DNA of 50,974 nt from Arthrobacter sp. Br18. GTDB lineage: Bacteria; Actinomycetota; Actinomycetes; Actinomycetales; Micrococcaceae. Shown here piece by piece: positions 6,239 through 14,409 of this stretch (position 1 is the first letter of the stretch; every line of letters begins with the position of its first letter). The position numbers were made by a program, and so were the translations under genes. The DNA lies in contig NZ_KI914890.1 in assembly GCF_000520555.1 (NCBI RefSeq), positions 93,317-144,290 on the forward strand, written 5' to 3'. The notes below the pieces were generated by a model. It saw nothing but the letters and a program-made list of their open reading frames with translations. It had not been told where the DNA came from and ran no database searches.

Positions 6239-9154
6239 TCAGTACCCGTAGAAGTGGCGCTCGAAGACCGTGCGGCTCCGGCGCGTCAGCTTCAGGTAGT
6301 CCTCCTCGAGCTGCGCTCCCCTCTCCGGCCCGTACCCGCACCACCGCGCCACTGCCTCGAGGTCACGCCGTGAGGACGGCAGGAGGTCGGAGCTGCGCCC
6401 GGTCCAGATGACGTTCGCCGCCCGGATTCGGGTGGCGAGGCACCAGCTCCGCCTCAGCGTGGCGACGTCGGCCGGAGGCAGCAGCCCTGCGGCACTCACC
6501 GCGTCCAGGGCCTCGAGCGTCGACGGTGTCCTCAGGGACGGGAGGGCGTGCGCGTGCCTCAGCTGCAGGAGCTGGATCAGCCATTCGACATCACTCAATG
6601 CACCGCGGCCGAGCTTCAGGTGCCGCGACGGGTCAGCACCACGCGGCAGGCGCTCCGATTCGACGCGGGCCTTGATCCGGCGGATTTCCCGGAGATCGAT
6701 ATCGGACAGCTCGGCGGGGTAGCGGATGGGGTCGATCAGCGCGAGGAAGCCCCGCGCGAGCGCATCGTCTCCCGCGAGGGGACGCGCGCGGAGCAGCGCC
6801 TGGGCCTCCCAGATCAGCGACCACCGCTTGTAGTACTCCCTGAACGAGTCGAGTGAGCGCACCATCGGTCCCTGTTTGCCCTCCGGCCGCAGGGCCGCGT
6901 CGATCTCGAGCACGCGCTCGGCGAAGATGGGCGGCTTGCACGGCTGGGTCAGCAGCGCCGCGAGCTGGGCCACCACCTTCTCGGCCTGCTTCTGTGCGGC
7001 GGCGCCGTCAGCACCCGGATGCGGACGGTGCACATAGACGACGTCGGCGTCGGATCCGTACGTGATGTCCCGGCCGCCCTGGCGTCCCATGGCCATCACC
7101 ACGACGTCGGTCACGCGCACCTCGGCACCATAGACAGCCTTCTCCGCGACATGCAGCGCCCCGAGCACGGCGGCGCGGTCGGCATCCGCGAGAGCCCGGC
7201 CGACCTCCGGCTGGGTCAGCAGCCCGGCGCTGTCGGCGATGGCGATCCGGAGGAGTTCGCGGCGCCGGATCAGCCGAATGAGGCGCATCGCCTCCAGTGG
7301 CTCGGGGTGCCGGGACATCTTGGACTGAATCTCCTGCCACTGCGCATCGAAGCTGTCGGGGACGAGTTCGGCGTCGGCCCCGAGCCACTTGGTCGACTCC
7401 GGGGAGACCTCGAGCAGGTCAGTGATGAACCGGCTGCTGGAGAGCACCACGCAGAGCCGCTCGGCGGCAGCCGTCGAATCGCGGAGCATCCCGAGGTACC
7501 AGTGGCTTTCTCCGAGCGACTCACTGAGCCGACGGAAGCCGAGCAGCCCGGCATCGGGGTCGACCCCCTCGGCGAACCAGGCCAACAGGATCGGCAGGAG
7601 CTGGCGCTGCAGCGCGGCCCGTCGCCGGATGCCTCCGGTGAGTGCCTCGATGTGCCGCATCGCACCCTTTGGATCCGAGTACCCGAGCGCCGCGAGCCGG
7701 GCCTGTGCGGCCTCCGGCGTGAGTTTGACGTCTTCGGCACTGAGATTCGCCGCTGTGTTGAGGAGCGGCCGGTAGAAGATCGAATCGTGCAGGCGCCGTA
7801 CCAGTCGCTTCGTCCGCTGCCATCTGTCGAGCAGCCCCTGCGCACTGGGACGGGCGCTGACCAGGGCGCCCTCCGATGCACGGGCCAGCGCCCGGAGGGC
7901 GGCTTCGTCGTCGTCCAGCGGCATGAGGTGGGTGCGGCGCATCCGGGTGAGCTGGAGGCGGTGCTCCAGCACCCGGAGGTAGCGGTAGGCATCGTCGAAA
8001 TCTCTGGCGTCGGAGCGGCCGATGTAGCCGCCGACGCTCAGCGCCCTGATGGCGCCCACCGTGTCCCGGACCCGCAGGGTGGTATCGACCCGCCCGTGCA
8101 CCAGCTGGAGCAGCTGGACGGTGAACTCGACGTCGCGCAGGCCGCCGGGTCCGAGCTTGAGCTGCCGGGCCTCCTCACTGCGGGGGATGTTCTCCGTGAC
8201 CCGCCGCCGCATGGCCCTCACCGCCTCGACGAAGCCCTCGCGCTGCGAGGACGCCCAGACCAGGGGCGCAACCCCCTCTTCGTAGCGGTGTCCCAGCCCG
8301 GGGTCGCCCGCCACGGCACGAGCTTTCAGGAGCGCCTGGAACTCCCACATCTGGGCCCACCGGGCGTAGTAGCTCAGGTGCGATTCCAGGGTGCGGACCA
8401 GGGGACCGTCCCGGCCCTCGGGGCGGAGATTGGCGTCGACCTCCCACAGGGCGGGTTCGATGCCCGGCGAGTACACCCCGCGGGAAATGCCCGACGCGAG
8501 GAAGGTGCCGATCCGGGTAGCCTGCGCTTCATCAAGCCCGGGTGCGTCGAGAACGTAGATGACATCGACGTCCGAGATGTAGTTCAGCTCACCGGCTCCA
8601 CACTTGCCCATGGCGATCACGGCGAGGCGCACTGCCGCGACGTCGTCGGGATGAAAGGTGGCCTCGGCTTCCCGGCGGGCGACGGCGAGGGACGCCTCGA
8701 GCGCCGCAGCCGCGAGATCGGCAAGCTCCCTCCCGACCGTCGGCAGGTAGTCGAGGGGCGAGGCGGCGGATAGGTCGCGCACCGCCAGATCGGTGAGGTG
8801 CCGCCGGTAGGCGGTCCGGAGGCGTCGATGCGCCTCGGTGCCGGTGAGGCCCGCCACCGGGTTGTCGTCGTCGGGATCCGCCTCCACTGATTTCAGGAGG
8901 AAAGCACGGAGCGCCTTCTCATCGACGGGCGGGCTGTTCGCCGCCGCCGGCCGGACGACGTCAAGGTGCTCGGGGTGGCGCATGAGGAACTCGCCGAGTG
9001 CCTCGGATGCGCCGAGAAGCCGGAACAGCGATGTGCAGCGGTCGGCGTCCCCTGTGATGAGGGACGCCGCTTCCGGGTGGACGGCGAGCAGACGCACGCA
9101 GGACTGCAGTGCCAGATCGGGATTGGCGGAGGAACCCAGGGCACGAAACAGCAC
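6239..9154 (-). CDS. glnE: Bifunctional glutamine synthetase adenylyltransferase/deadenylylase (GlnE)
   Basis: GlnE attaches AMP to, and removes it from, the regulatory tyrosine of GlnA, switching it off and on with nitrogen supply. The protein (971 residues from the first standard start) carries two nucleotidyltransferase modules: an N-terminal one with YISDVDVIYV (about 193-202) and a C-terminal one with YGSDADVVYV (about 698-707), each followed by its helical domain. The annotated start is GTG 9154, but the same frame upstream encodes what looks like the normal family N-terminus (RLISSGFTDL, RRFLAAPEL) back to about 9238. Only a CTG (9235-9233) could start it; there is no ATG, GTG or TTG in that frame before the end of glnA2. 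The true start is therefore unsettled. It is probably co-transcribed with glnA2. Confidence 0.93.
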   Translation of the reverse strand: MLFRALGSSANPDLALQSCVRLLAVHPEAASLITGDADRCTSLFRLLGASEALGEFLMRHPEHLDVVRPAAANSPPVDEKALRAFLLKSVEADPDDDNPVAGLTGTEAHRRLRTAYRRHLTDLAVRDLSAASPLDYLPTVGRELADLAAAALEASLAVARREAEATFHPDDVAAVRLAVIAMGKCGAGELNYISDVDVIYVLDAPGLDEAQATRIGTFLASGISRGVYSPGIEPALWEVDANLRPEGRDGPLVRTLESHLSYYARWAQMWEFQALLKARAVAGDPGLGHRYEEGVAPLVWASSQREGFVEAVRAMRRRVTENIPRSEEARQLKLGPGGLRDVEFTVQLLQLVHGRVDTTLRVRDTVGAIRALSVGGYIGRSDARDFDDAYRYLRVLEHRLQLTRMRRTHLMPLDDDEAALRALARASEGALVSARPSAQGLLDRWQRTKRLVRRLHDSIFYRPLLNTAANLSAEDVKLTPEAAQARLAALGYSDPKGAMRHIEALTGGIRRRAALQRQLLPILLAWFAEGVDPDAGLLGFRRLSESLGESHWYLGMLRDSTAAAERLCVVLSSSRFITDLLEVSPESTKWLGADAELVPDSFDAQWQEIQSKMSRHPEPLEAMRLIRLIRRRELLRIAIADSAGLLTQPEVGRALADADRAAVLGALHVAEKAVYGAEVRVTDVVVMAMGRQGGRDITYGSDADVVYVHRPHPGADGAAAQKQAEKVVAQLAALLTQPCKPPIFAERVLEIDAALRPEGKQGPMVRSLDSFREYYKRWSLIWEAQALLRARPLAGDDALARGFLALIDPIRYPAELSDIDLREIRRIKARVESERLPRGADPSRHLKLGRGALSDVEWLIQLLQLRHAHALPSLRTPSTLEALDAVSAAGLLPPADVATLRRSWCLATRIRAANVIWTGRSSDLLPSSRRDLEAVARWCGYGPERGAQLEEDYLKLTRRSRTVFERHFYGY

Positions 9155-9279
9155 ACCCTCGTCGATCCCCTCAAGTTCCGGGGCGGCGAGGAAGCGCCTG
9201 CTCTGGTCCAGGTCGGTGAACCCGGAACTGATCAGCCTTCCGTTGGAGCTGGTTCCGCCTGCCCCCTGGGTGCGGTCCG

Positions 9280-10620
9280 TTAGAGGATCCCCAGGTTGCG
9301 GCGGAGCTCGTAGGGAGTCACCTGGATGCGGTAGTCATGCCACTCGGCTCGTTTGTTCCGCAGGAAATTCTCGAAGACCTGCTCGCCCAGGATCTCGGCA
9401 ACCAGCTCCGACTCCTCCATGGCGCGCGTCGCGTCATGAAGGCTCGCGGGAAGGGGATCGTGGCCCATGGCTCGCCGTTCGGCTGCGGTGAGGCTCCAGA
9501 CATCGTCCTCGGCGCCCTGCGGAAGTTCGTACTCCTCCTGGATGCCCTTGAGCCCGGCGCCGAGCAGCACCGAGTAGGCGAGGTAGGGATTGCTCGCGGA
9601 GTCGATGCCGCGGTACTCGATGCGGGCGGACTGGCCCTTGTTCGGCTTGTACAGGGGGACCCGCACCAGGGCTGAACGGTTGTTGTGGCCCCAGGAGAGG
9701 TAGCTGGGAGCTTCTCCCCCGCCCCAGAGGCGCTTGTAGGAGTTCACGAACTGGTTGGTCACGGCGGTGAATTCCGGCGCGTGCCGGAGAATGCCCGCAA
9801 TGAACTGCCGGGCAGTGCGCGAAAGCTGGAACTCGGCTCCCGCCTCGAAGAAGGCATTGGTGTCGCCCTCGAACAGCGAGAAGTGGGTGTGCATGCCCGA
9901 GCCGGGATGCTCCGAGAACGGTTTCGGCATGAAGGTCGCATAGCTGCCCTGGGTCAGGGCCACCTCCTTGATGATGGTCCGGAACGTCATGATGTTGTCG
10001 GCCGTCTGCAGGGCATCGGCGTACCGCAGGTCGATCTCGTTCTGACCGGGACCGGCCTCGTGGTGGCTGAACTCCACGGAGATGCCCACCGATTCGAGCA
10101 TCGCGACGGCGGTGCGCCGGAAGTCCTGCGCGACCCCTCCCGGGACGTGGTCGAAGTAGCCGGCCTGGTCCACGGGGACGGGCTGCCCATCGGGCCCGAG
10201 CTCATCGGATTCCAGGAGGTAGAACTCTATCTCGGGGTGGGTATAGCACGTGAAGCCCATGTCGGCCGCCGTCGCCAGCGTTTTCTTCAGCACGCCGCGC
10301 GGATCGGCGGTGCTGGGCTGCCCGTCCGGCGTGAGGATGTCGCAGAACATCCGCGAGGTCTGCTCCTTGTCACCGCGCCAGGGCAGGATCTGGAACGTCG
10401 AGGGGTCCGGCTGCGCCAGCATGTCCGACTCGAAGACGCGAGCGAGGCCTTCGATCGAGGAACCGTCGAACCCGAGGCCCTCCTCGAAGGCACCTTCGAC
10501 CTCAGCCGGGGCCAGCGCCACGGACTTCAGCGAACCGACGACGTCGGTGAACCACAGCCGGACAAAGCGCACGTCCCGCTCCTCGATGGTGCGCAGTACG
10601 AACTCCTGCTGCCGATCCAT
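9280..10620 (-). CDS. glnA2: Type I glutamine synthetase paralogue without the adenylylation tyrosine (GlnA2)
   Basis: This is a GSI-fold ligase of 446 residues with LGFDGSSIEG, a HPEIEFYL metal-site motif, FMPKPFSEHPGSGMHTHFS and the NRSALVRVP segment. The region where GlnA has LYELP reads DVWSLT, so the tyrosine used by GlnE is missing. The shorter length and missing site match the GSI-alpha type; relatives are either glutamine synthetases (M. tuberculosis GlnA2) or gamma-glutamylpolyamine synthetases (Streptomyces GlnA2), and the sequence does not decide between them. I prefer ATG 10620; a TTG at 10626, with AGGAAAG closer to it, is possible. TAGAGT near 10671 is a candidate -10. glnE follows 44 bases or more downstream on the same strand. 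Confidence 0.93.
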   Translation of the reverse strand: MDRQQEFVLRTIEERDVRFVRLWFTDVVGSLKSVALAPAEVEGAFEEGLGFDGSSIEGLARVFESDMLAQPDPSTFQILPWRGDKEQTSRMFCDILTPDGQPSTADPRGVLKKTLATAADMGFTCYTHPEIEFYLLESDELGPDGQPVPVDQAGYFDHVPGGVAQDFRRTAVAMLESVGISVEFSHHEAGPGQNEIDLRYADALQTADNIMTFRTIIKEVALTQGSYATFMPKPFSEHPGSGMHTHFSLFEGDTNAFFEAGAEFQLSRTARQFIAGILRHAPEFTAVTNQFVNSYKRLWGGGEAPSYLSWGHNNRSALVRVPLYKPNKGQSARIEYRGIDSASNPYLAYSVLLGAGLKGIQEEYELPQGAEDDVWSLTAAERRAMGHDPLPASLHDATRAMEESELVAEILGEQVFENFLRNKRAEWHDYRIQVTPYELRRNLGIL

Positions 10621-10780
10621 GAACAACCCACTTTCCTGCCGCTTCCACGGCGCTCTGACTCTTCACTCTAGCGACAGCGGACACCGAATCGGCCCACGCC
10701 GAACCGGAACATCCCGGCGAGCGTCCGTTACGGCCGGGCACCCCGCCGATACGGCAGACGTGACCGCCACGCTCCTCCGC

Positions 10781-10786
10781 TAGGCT
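10781..10786 (+). promoter_or_regulatory. -10 element of panB, probably leaderless
   Basis: TAGGCT ends 7 bases before the panB ATG at 10794, with no ribosome site between. Confidence 0.5.
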
Positions 10787-10793
10787 CTCGACT

Positions 10794-11681
10794 ATGACCT
10801 CCGCCGAGAATGCCGCCGAAATTCCAGCACCGTACAGCGTGGGCGCGTCCGCACCGGCCGCGCAGGCGCAGCAGGCCACGTCGCGTCCCCGGAGGATCCG
10901 CACCCACCACCTTCAGCAGGCGAAGGCCGAGGGCCGCCGGTTCGCGATGCTCACCGCGTATGACCAGTACTCGGCTCGGATCTTCGACGAGGCGGGCATC
11001 GAGGTGCTGCTGATCGGGGATTCGGCGGCGAACAACGTCCTGGGCCACGCCACTACTCTGCCGATCACCCTGAACGAGATGATCCTCTTCTCCCGGGCCG
11101 TCAGCACGGCCGTGCAGCATGCCCTGGTGGTGGCCGACCTCCCCTTCGGCAGCTACGAGGTTTCCCCGGAACAGGCGGTGCAGTCCTCGGTCCGGCTGCT
11201 CAAGGAGGGTCTGGTCCATGCCGTCAAGATGGAGGGCGGCGCCGAGTACGCGGAGACGGTGCGCGCGCTGGTCAAGGCCGGCATCCCCGTCATGGCCCAC
11301 ATCGGCTTCACGCCCCAGAGTGAGCATGCGCTCGGCGGCTATCGGGTGCAGGGCCGCGGCGACGCCTCGCAGCGGATCATCGCCGACGCCGTCGCGCTCG
11401 CAGACGCCGGCGCCTTCTGCATCCTCATGGAGATGGTGCCGGCACAGGCAGCGGCCGACGTCGACGCCGCAGTACCGGTGCCCACCATCGGTATCGGCGC
11501 GGGCCCATCGACCACCGGCCAGGTGCTGGTATGGCAGGACATGGCGGGCCTCCGCGGCGGAAATCCGGCGCGGTTCGTCAAGCAGTACGCCGACCTCCGC
11601 TGCGTCCTGTCGGACGCCGCACGCACCTATGCCGATGAGGTCCGCGCCGGTTCCTTCCCCGGGCCCGAGCACTCCTTCTAG
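10794..11681 (+). CDS. panB: 3-methyl-2-oxobutanoate hydroxymethyltransferase (PanB)
   Basis: PanB adds a hydroxymethyl group from methylenetetrahydrofolate to 2-oxoisovalerate, giving ketopantoate, the first committed step to pantothenate and coenzyme A. The 295-residue protein has an extra N-terminal stretch of about 38 residues, then the usual start RIRTHHLQQAKAEG and AMLTAYDQYSARIFDEAG, the Mg-binding IGDSAANNVLGH, a KMEGG motif (catalytic-site lysine region), HIGFTPQS and IGIGAGPSTTGQVLV. All are typical for the (beta/alpha)8 family. It is a single-gene unit, convergent with the small SPOR-like gene. Confidence 0.96.
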   Translation: MTSAENAAEIPAPYSVGASAPAAQAQQATSRPRRIRTHHLQQAKAEGRRFAMLTAYDQYSARIFDEAGIEVLLIGDSAANNVLGHATTLPITLNEMILFSRAVSTAVQHALVVADLPFGSYEVSPEQAVQSSVRLLKEGLVHAVKMEGGAEYAETVRALVKAGIPVMAHIGFTPQSEHALGGYRVQGRGDASQRIIADAVALADAGAFCILMEMVPAQAAADVDAAVPVPTIGIGAGPSTTGQVLVWQDMAGLRGGNPARFVKQYADLRCVLSDAARTYADEVRAGSFPGPEHSF

Positions 11682-11703
11682 GAGACGTCCAGCGACGCGG
11701 TCC

Positions 11704-11717
11704 GCCTCGCCGGAGGC
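11704..11717. terminator. Short hairpin between panB and the SPOR-like gene
   Basis: GCCTC and GAGGC pair around a 4-base loop in the 49-base convergent gap. It is short and has no clear T-run, so it is only a possible terminator. Confidence 0.3.
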
Positions 11718-11730
11718 TCCGACGAAAAGC

Positions 11731-11892
11731 TCACTCGTCGTCGTCGTCCCACGCCTTGTTGCGCTGCTCGACCTTCTCGAGGCCCTTCTCCGCCTCTGCC
11801 CTCGTTTCGTAGGGCCCGATCAGCTGTGACCAGTCGGACTGGGCGTCGACCTCCACCTCGTGGGTGCGGATGTTGAACCAGTATTCGCTCAT
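11731..11892 (-). CDS. 53-residue SPOR-like small protein
   Basis: This is a small acidic protein: an aromatic start ([13 protein letters not shown]), a [17 protein letters not shown] segment that looks like a single SPOR repeat half (a strand followed by a helix with the GPY(x)T(x)xEA pattern), and a C-terminal run of aspartates. There is no signal peptide or membrane segment, so it should stay in the cytoplasm, unlike typical peptidoglycan-binding SPOR proteins. The start is supported by AGGGAG 4 bases before the ATG. The frame is open further upstream, but that part overlaps the map promoter and is not convincing. It is divergent from map by 57 bases. Function unknown. Confidence 0.75.
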   Translation of the reverse strand: MSEYWFNIRTHEVEVDAQSDWSQLIGPYETRAEAEKGLEKVEQRNKAWDDDDE

Positions 11893-11936
11893 GATGCTCC
11901 CTACACGTTTTCGCGTCGCTGTGGCTGCCCCGCCTA

Positions 11937-11942
11937 TAGGAT
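11937..11942 (+). promoter_or_regulatory. -10 element of map, probably leaderless
   Basis: TAGGAT (within TATAGGAT) ends 7 bases before the ATG at 11950. This also helps to fix the start codon. Confidence 0.45.
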
Positions 11943-11949
11943 CAAGGGT

Positions 11950-12852
11950 ATGCCCTCCTCTGCGACCGCACCCGTCGGAACACTTGAACGTGGCACGGTG
12001 AGCCCCCAGCGGCCCGTGCCGAAGGACATCGCGCGCCCCGAATACGTGGGCCGCGCCGCGCCCGCGACCTTCACCGGCTCCGAGGTCAAAAGCACGGAGA
12101 CCATCGAGCGGATCCGGCACGCCAGCAGGATCGCCGCGCAGGCGATCGTCGAAGTGGGGGCCGCGGCGGTGCCCGGAGTCACCACCGACGAACTGGACCG
12201 GATCGGCCATGAGTTCCTCCTGGACCATGGTGCGTATCCGTCGACCCTCGGCTACCGAGGATTCCCGAAGTCGCTGTGTTCGTCATTGAACGAGGTGATC
12301 TGCCACGGCATCCCAGACTCCACCGTGCTGCAGGACGGCGATATCCTCAACATCGACATCACCGCCTATCGGAACGGCGTCCACGGGGACACCAACCACA
12401 CCTTCCTCGTCGGCGACGTCGACGAGGAATCGAAGCTGCTCGTCGAACGCACGCAGGAGGCCCTGAACCGCGCCATCCGCGCCGTGGCTCCGGGACGCGA
12501 AATCAACGTCATCGGCCGCGCCATCGAGTCCTACGCACGCCGGTTCGGTTATGGTGTTGTGCGTGACTTCACCGGCCACGGGGTCGGCGAGGCGTTCCAC
12601 ACGGGGCTGATCATTCCCCACTACGACGCCGCACCCGCCTACAACCGAGTCATCGAAGCGGGGATGGTGTTCACGATCGAACCCATGCTCACCCTCGGCA
12701 CCATCGAGTGGGACATGTGGCCTGACGACTGGACAGTCGTCACGAAGGACCGTAAACGCACGGCACAGTTCGAGCACACGCTGCTCGTGACCGATCGCGG
12801 CGCGGAAGTCCTGACCGTCCCCTCGGACGACCAGCCGCGTCCCCCCGCCTGA
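11950..12852 (+). CDS. map: Type I methionine aminopeptidase with N-terminal extension
   Basis: It removes the initiator methionine from new proteins. The 300-residue protein has a Pro-rich extension of about 40 residues ([18 protein letters not shown]) before the catalytic domain, as in the longer actinobacterial MetAP1 form. The five metal ligands are all visible: Asp in [10 protein letters not shown], Asp in HGDTNHTF, His in [11 protein letters not shown], Glu in FTIEPML and Glu in QFEHTLL. I chose ATG 11950, which sits 7 bases after a -10 hexamer; the frame is open 30 codons further upstream, across the promoter, and that part is probably not translated. A second, shorter map gene is usual in actinobacteria, but none is in this window. 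ppgK follows after 59 bases. Confidence 0.95.
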   Translation: MPSSATAPVGTLERGTVSPQRPVPKDIARPEYVGRAAPATFTGSEVKSTETIERIRHASRIAAQAIVEVGAAAVPGVTTDELDRIGHEFLLDHGAYPSTLGYRGFPKSLCSSLNEVICHGIPDSTVLQDGDILNIDITAYRNGVHGDTNHTFLVGDVDEESKLLVERTQEALNRAIRAVAPGREINVIGRAIESYARRFGYGVVRDFTGHGVGEAFHTGLIIPHYDAAPAYNRVIEAGMVFTIEPMLTLGTIEWDMWPDDWTVVTKDRKRTAQFEHTLLVTDRGAEVLTVPSDDQPRPPA

Positions 12853-12911
12853 CCCACCAACCGCACCACTCCCCCGGCTCACGACGGCCGACCACCCACC
12901 TCTGGAGAGAT

Positions 12912-13733
12912 ATGCCCAAGGACACCGAGAAAAAGAAATCCGGCAAGAAGGCGATGCCGGGCATCGTCATCGGCGTCGACATCGGCGGAACGGGCATCAA
13001 GGGCGGGATCGTCAACCTTGAAAAAGGGGAGATCGTAGGTGAGCGGTTCCGCATCCCCACACCGAAGCCCTCCACCCCCGAGGCGGTCGCCGCAGTTGTC
13101 GCGGACATCGTCCAGGAACTCGGTTCACGGCCGGAAGGGCCGCCCGAGGACGTCCCCGTGGGAGTCACCTTCCCCGCCATCATCCAGCACGGGGTGGCCC
13201 GCTCAGCCGCGAACGTCGACAAGAACTGGCTCAACACCGATGTGGACGCCCTGTTCACCAAGGTGCTCGGACGCGGCGTCCACGTCATCAACGACGCCGA
13301 CGCCGCCGGCCTCGCCGAAGTCCGCTACGGTGCTGGCAAGGGCAAGCTCGGCACGGTCCTCGTCATCACGCTGGGCACCGGGATCGGCTCCGCATTCATC
13401 TTCGACGGCAAGCTGGTCCCCAACGTGGAACTGGGCCACCTCGAGATCGACGGCCACGACGCCGAAACCAGGGCGTCGGCCGTGGCCCGTGAGCGTGACG
13501 GCATCGGGTGGGACGAATATGCGGTCCGGCTGCAGCGGTACTTCTCGCACGTCGAGTTCCTGTTCTCCCCGGAACTCATCATCGTCGGCGGCGGAATCTC
13601 GAAGCGCAGTGCGGACTACCTGCCGGAGCTTCGCCTGCGCACACCGATCATTCCGGCACAGCTCCGGAACCAGGCAGGAATCGTCGGCGGTGCACTCCAG
13701 GCTGCGCTTCTGCTGGAGCCGAGAAAGGCCTAG
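12912..13733 (+). CDS. ppgK: Polyphosphate glucokinase (PpgK)
   Basis: A ROK-family kinase that phosphorylates glucose using polyphosphate (and usually ATP), feeding glycolysis. The 273-residue protein has the phosphate-1 motif GVDIGGTGIKGG (about 20-31), the second phosphate loop LGTGIGSAFI and the glucose-site ELGHLEIDGHDAE, followed by a long C-terminal helical part with an IIVGGGIS adenosine-type motif. A Lys-rich start (TEKKKSGKKAMPG) precedes the domain. The GGAGAG ribosome site lies 3 bases before the ATG. It is convergent with nrdR. Polyphosphate preference is inferred from the family, not from a residue I can single out. Confidence 0.93.
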   Translation: MPKDTEKKKSGKKAMPGIVIGVDIGGTGIKGGIVNLEKGEIVGERFRIPTPKPSTPEAVAAVVADIVQELGSRPEGPPEDVPVGVTFPAIIQHGVARSAANVDKNWLNTDVDALFTKVLGRGVHVINDADAAGLAEVRYGAGKGKLGTVLVITLGTGIGSAFIFDGKLVPNVELGHLEIDGHDAETRASAVARERDGIGWDEYAVRLQRYFSHVEFLFSPELIIVGGGISKRSADYLPELRLRTPIIPAQLRNQAGIVGGALQAALLLEPRKA

Positions 13734-13746
13734 CGCTGCCCGGCTG

Positions 13747-13808
13747 TTCCACGGGAAGGGCGCCATACCGGCGGCTTGGGTCGGGATTCCACGGGAATGG
13801 CGCCGTGG
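13747..13808. repeat. Pair of 18-bp direct repeats, each containing a palindrome
   Basis: TTCCACGGGAAGGGCGCC (13747-13764) and TTCCACGGGAATGGCGCC (13787-13804) differ at one base and start exactly 40 bp apart in the ppgK-nrdR convergent gap. Each begins with the palindrome-like TTCC-ACG-GGAA. The second copy can also fold with a CCACGG/CCGTGG stem (13789-13808). It might act as a terminator or be a short intergenic repeat. Confidence 0.7.
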
Positions 13809-13815
13809 GGCTCGC

Positions 13816-14313
13816 CTACCGAGCTGTGAGGGGCCGTTGCGCGCCGGTCGGGACCCGCTGGCCTTCCTCCGCCTGGTGGCGCAGGGTCGAGATGGCCTCG
13901 TCGAAGTCGTCGAGGGTTTCGAATCCCTGGTAGACGCTGGCGAACCGGAGGTAGGCGATCTGGTCGAGCTTGCGGAGCGGACCGAGGATTGCGAGCCCCA
14001 CCTCGTGGGCATCGATTTCCGCGACCCCGCTGGCGCGCACCGATTCCTCGACCTCCTGCGCCAGCAGTGCAAGGTCGTCCTCGGTGACGGGCCTGCCCTG
14101 GCATGCCTTGCGGACTCCGTTGATGATCTTGCCGCGGCTGAAGGGCTCTCCGGCTCCTGAACGCTTGATCACGCTCAGGCTCGTGGTTTCAACAGTGGTG
14201 AAGCGGCGCGCACATTGGGGACATTGCCGGCGTCGCCGGATTGCCGAACCGTCATCGGCCAGGCGGCTGTCGACGACCCGCGAGTCAGGATTGCGGCAGT
14301 AGGGACAGTACAT
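13816..14313 (-). CDS. nrdR: Ribonucleotide reductase repressor NrdR
   Basis: NrdR is a zinc-finger, ATP-cone repressor that senses ATP/dATP and shuts off ribonucleotide reductase genes. The 165-residue protein shows the zinc ribbon cysteines C3, C6 (MYCPYC), C31 and C34 (QCPQC) with the RRRRQC basic stretch, then the ATP-cone (about 46-136: [20 protein letters not shown], EIGxxVM-type region). The start is fixed by MYCPYC and an AGGAAAG ribosome site. No nrd structural gene is in the window, so regulation of those would be in trans. Two NrdR-box-like sequences upstream suggest autoregulation. It ends convergent with ppgK. Confidence 0.97.
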   Translation of the reverse strand: MYCPYCRNPDSRVVDSRLADDGSAIRRRRQCPQCARRFTTVETTSLSVIKRSGAGEPFSRGKIINGVRKACQGRPVTEDDLALLAQEVEESVRASGVAEIDAHEVGLAILGPLRKLDQIAYLRFASVYQGFETLDDFDEAISTLRHQAEEGQRVPTGAQRPLTAR

Positions 14314-14355
14314 GTGCCACGCCCGCTTTCCTTGCTGATTCGCCGTACACAGCCA

Positions 14356-14409
14356 AGTGTAGGACTACATGTGGTGAAACTACAAGAATGCAATTACTAC
14401 ATCTGGTGT
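14356..14409 (-). promoter_or_regulatory. nrdR promoter with two NrdR-box-like sites
   Basis: ACTACATGTGGTG (14364-14376) and ACTACATCTGGTGT (14396-14409) are near-copies of a CACTACATGTAGTG palindrome starting 32 bp apart, about three helical turns, which is the usual spacing of paired NrdR boxes. On the minus strand a candidate -35 TTGTAG (14385-14380) and -10 TACACT (14361-14356) lie 18 bp apart. Box 1 falls in the spacer and box 2 upstream of the -35, inside the last codons of hisD. Confidence 0.6.

Noticed and set aside
7019-8773. Long open frame on the plus strand opposite glnE
   Set aside because: It is the antisense shadow of a GC-rich gene; the translation is low-complexity and has no recognizable domain, while the minus-strand frame has both GlnE catalytic motifs.
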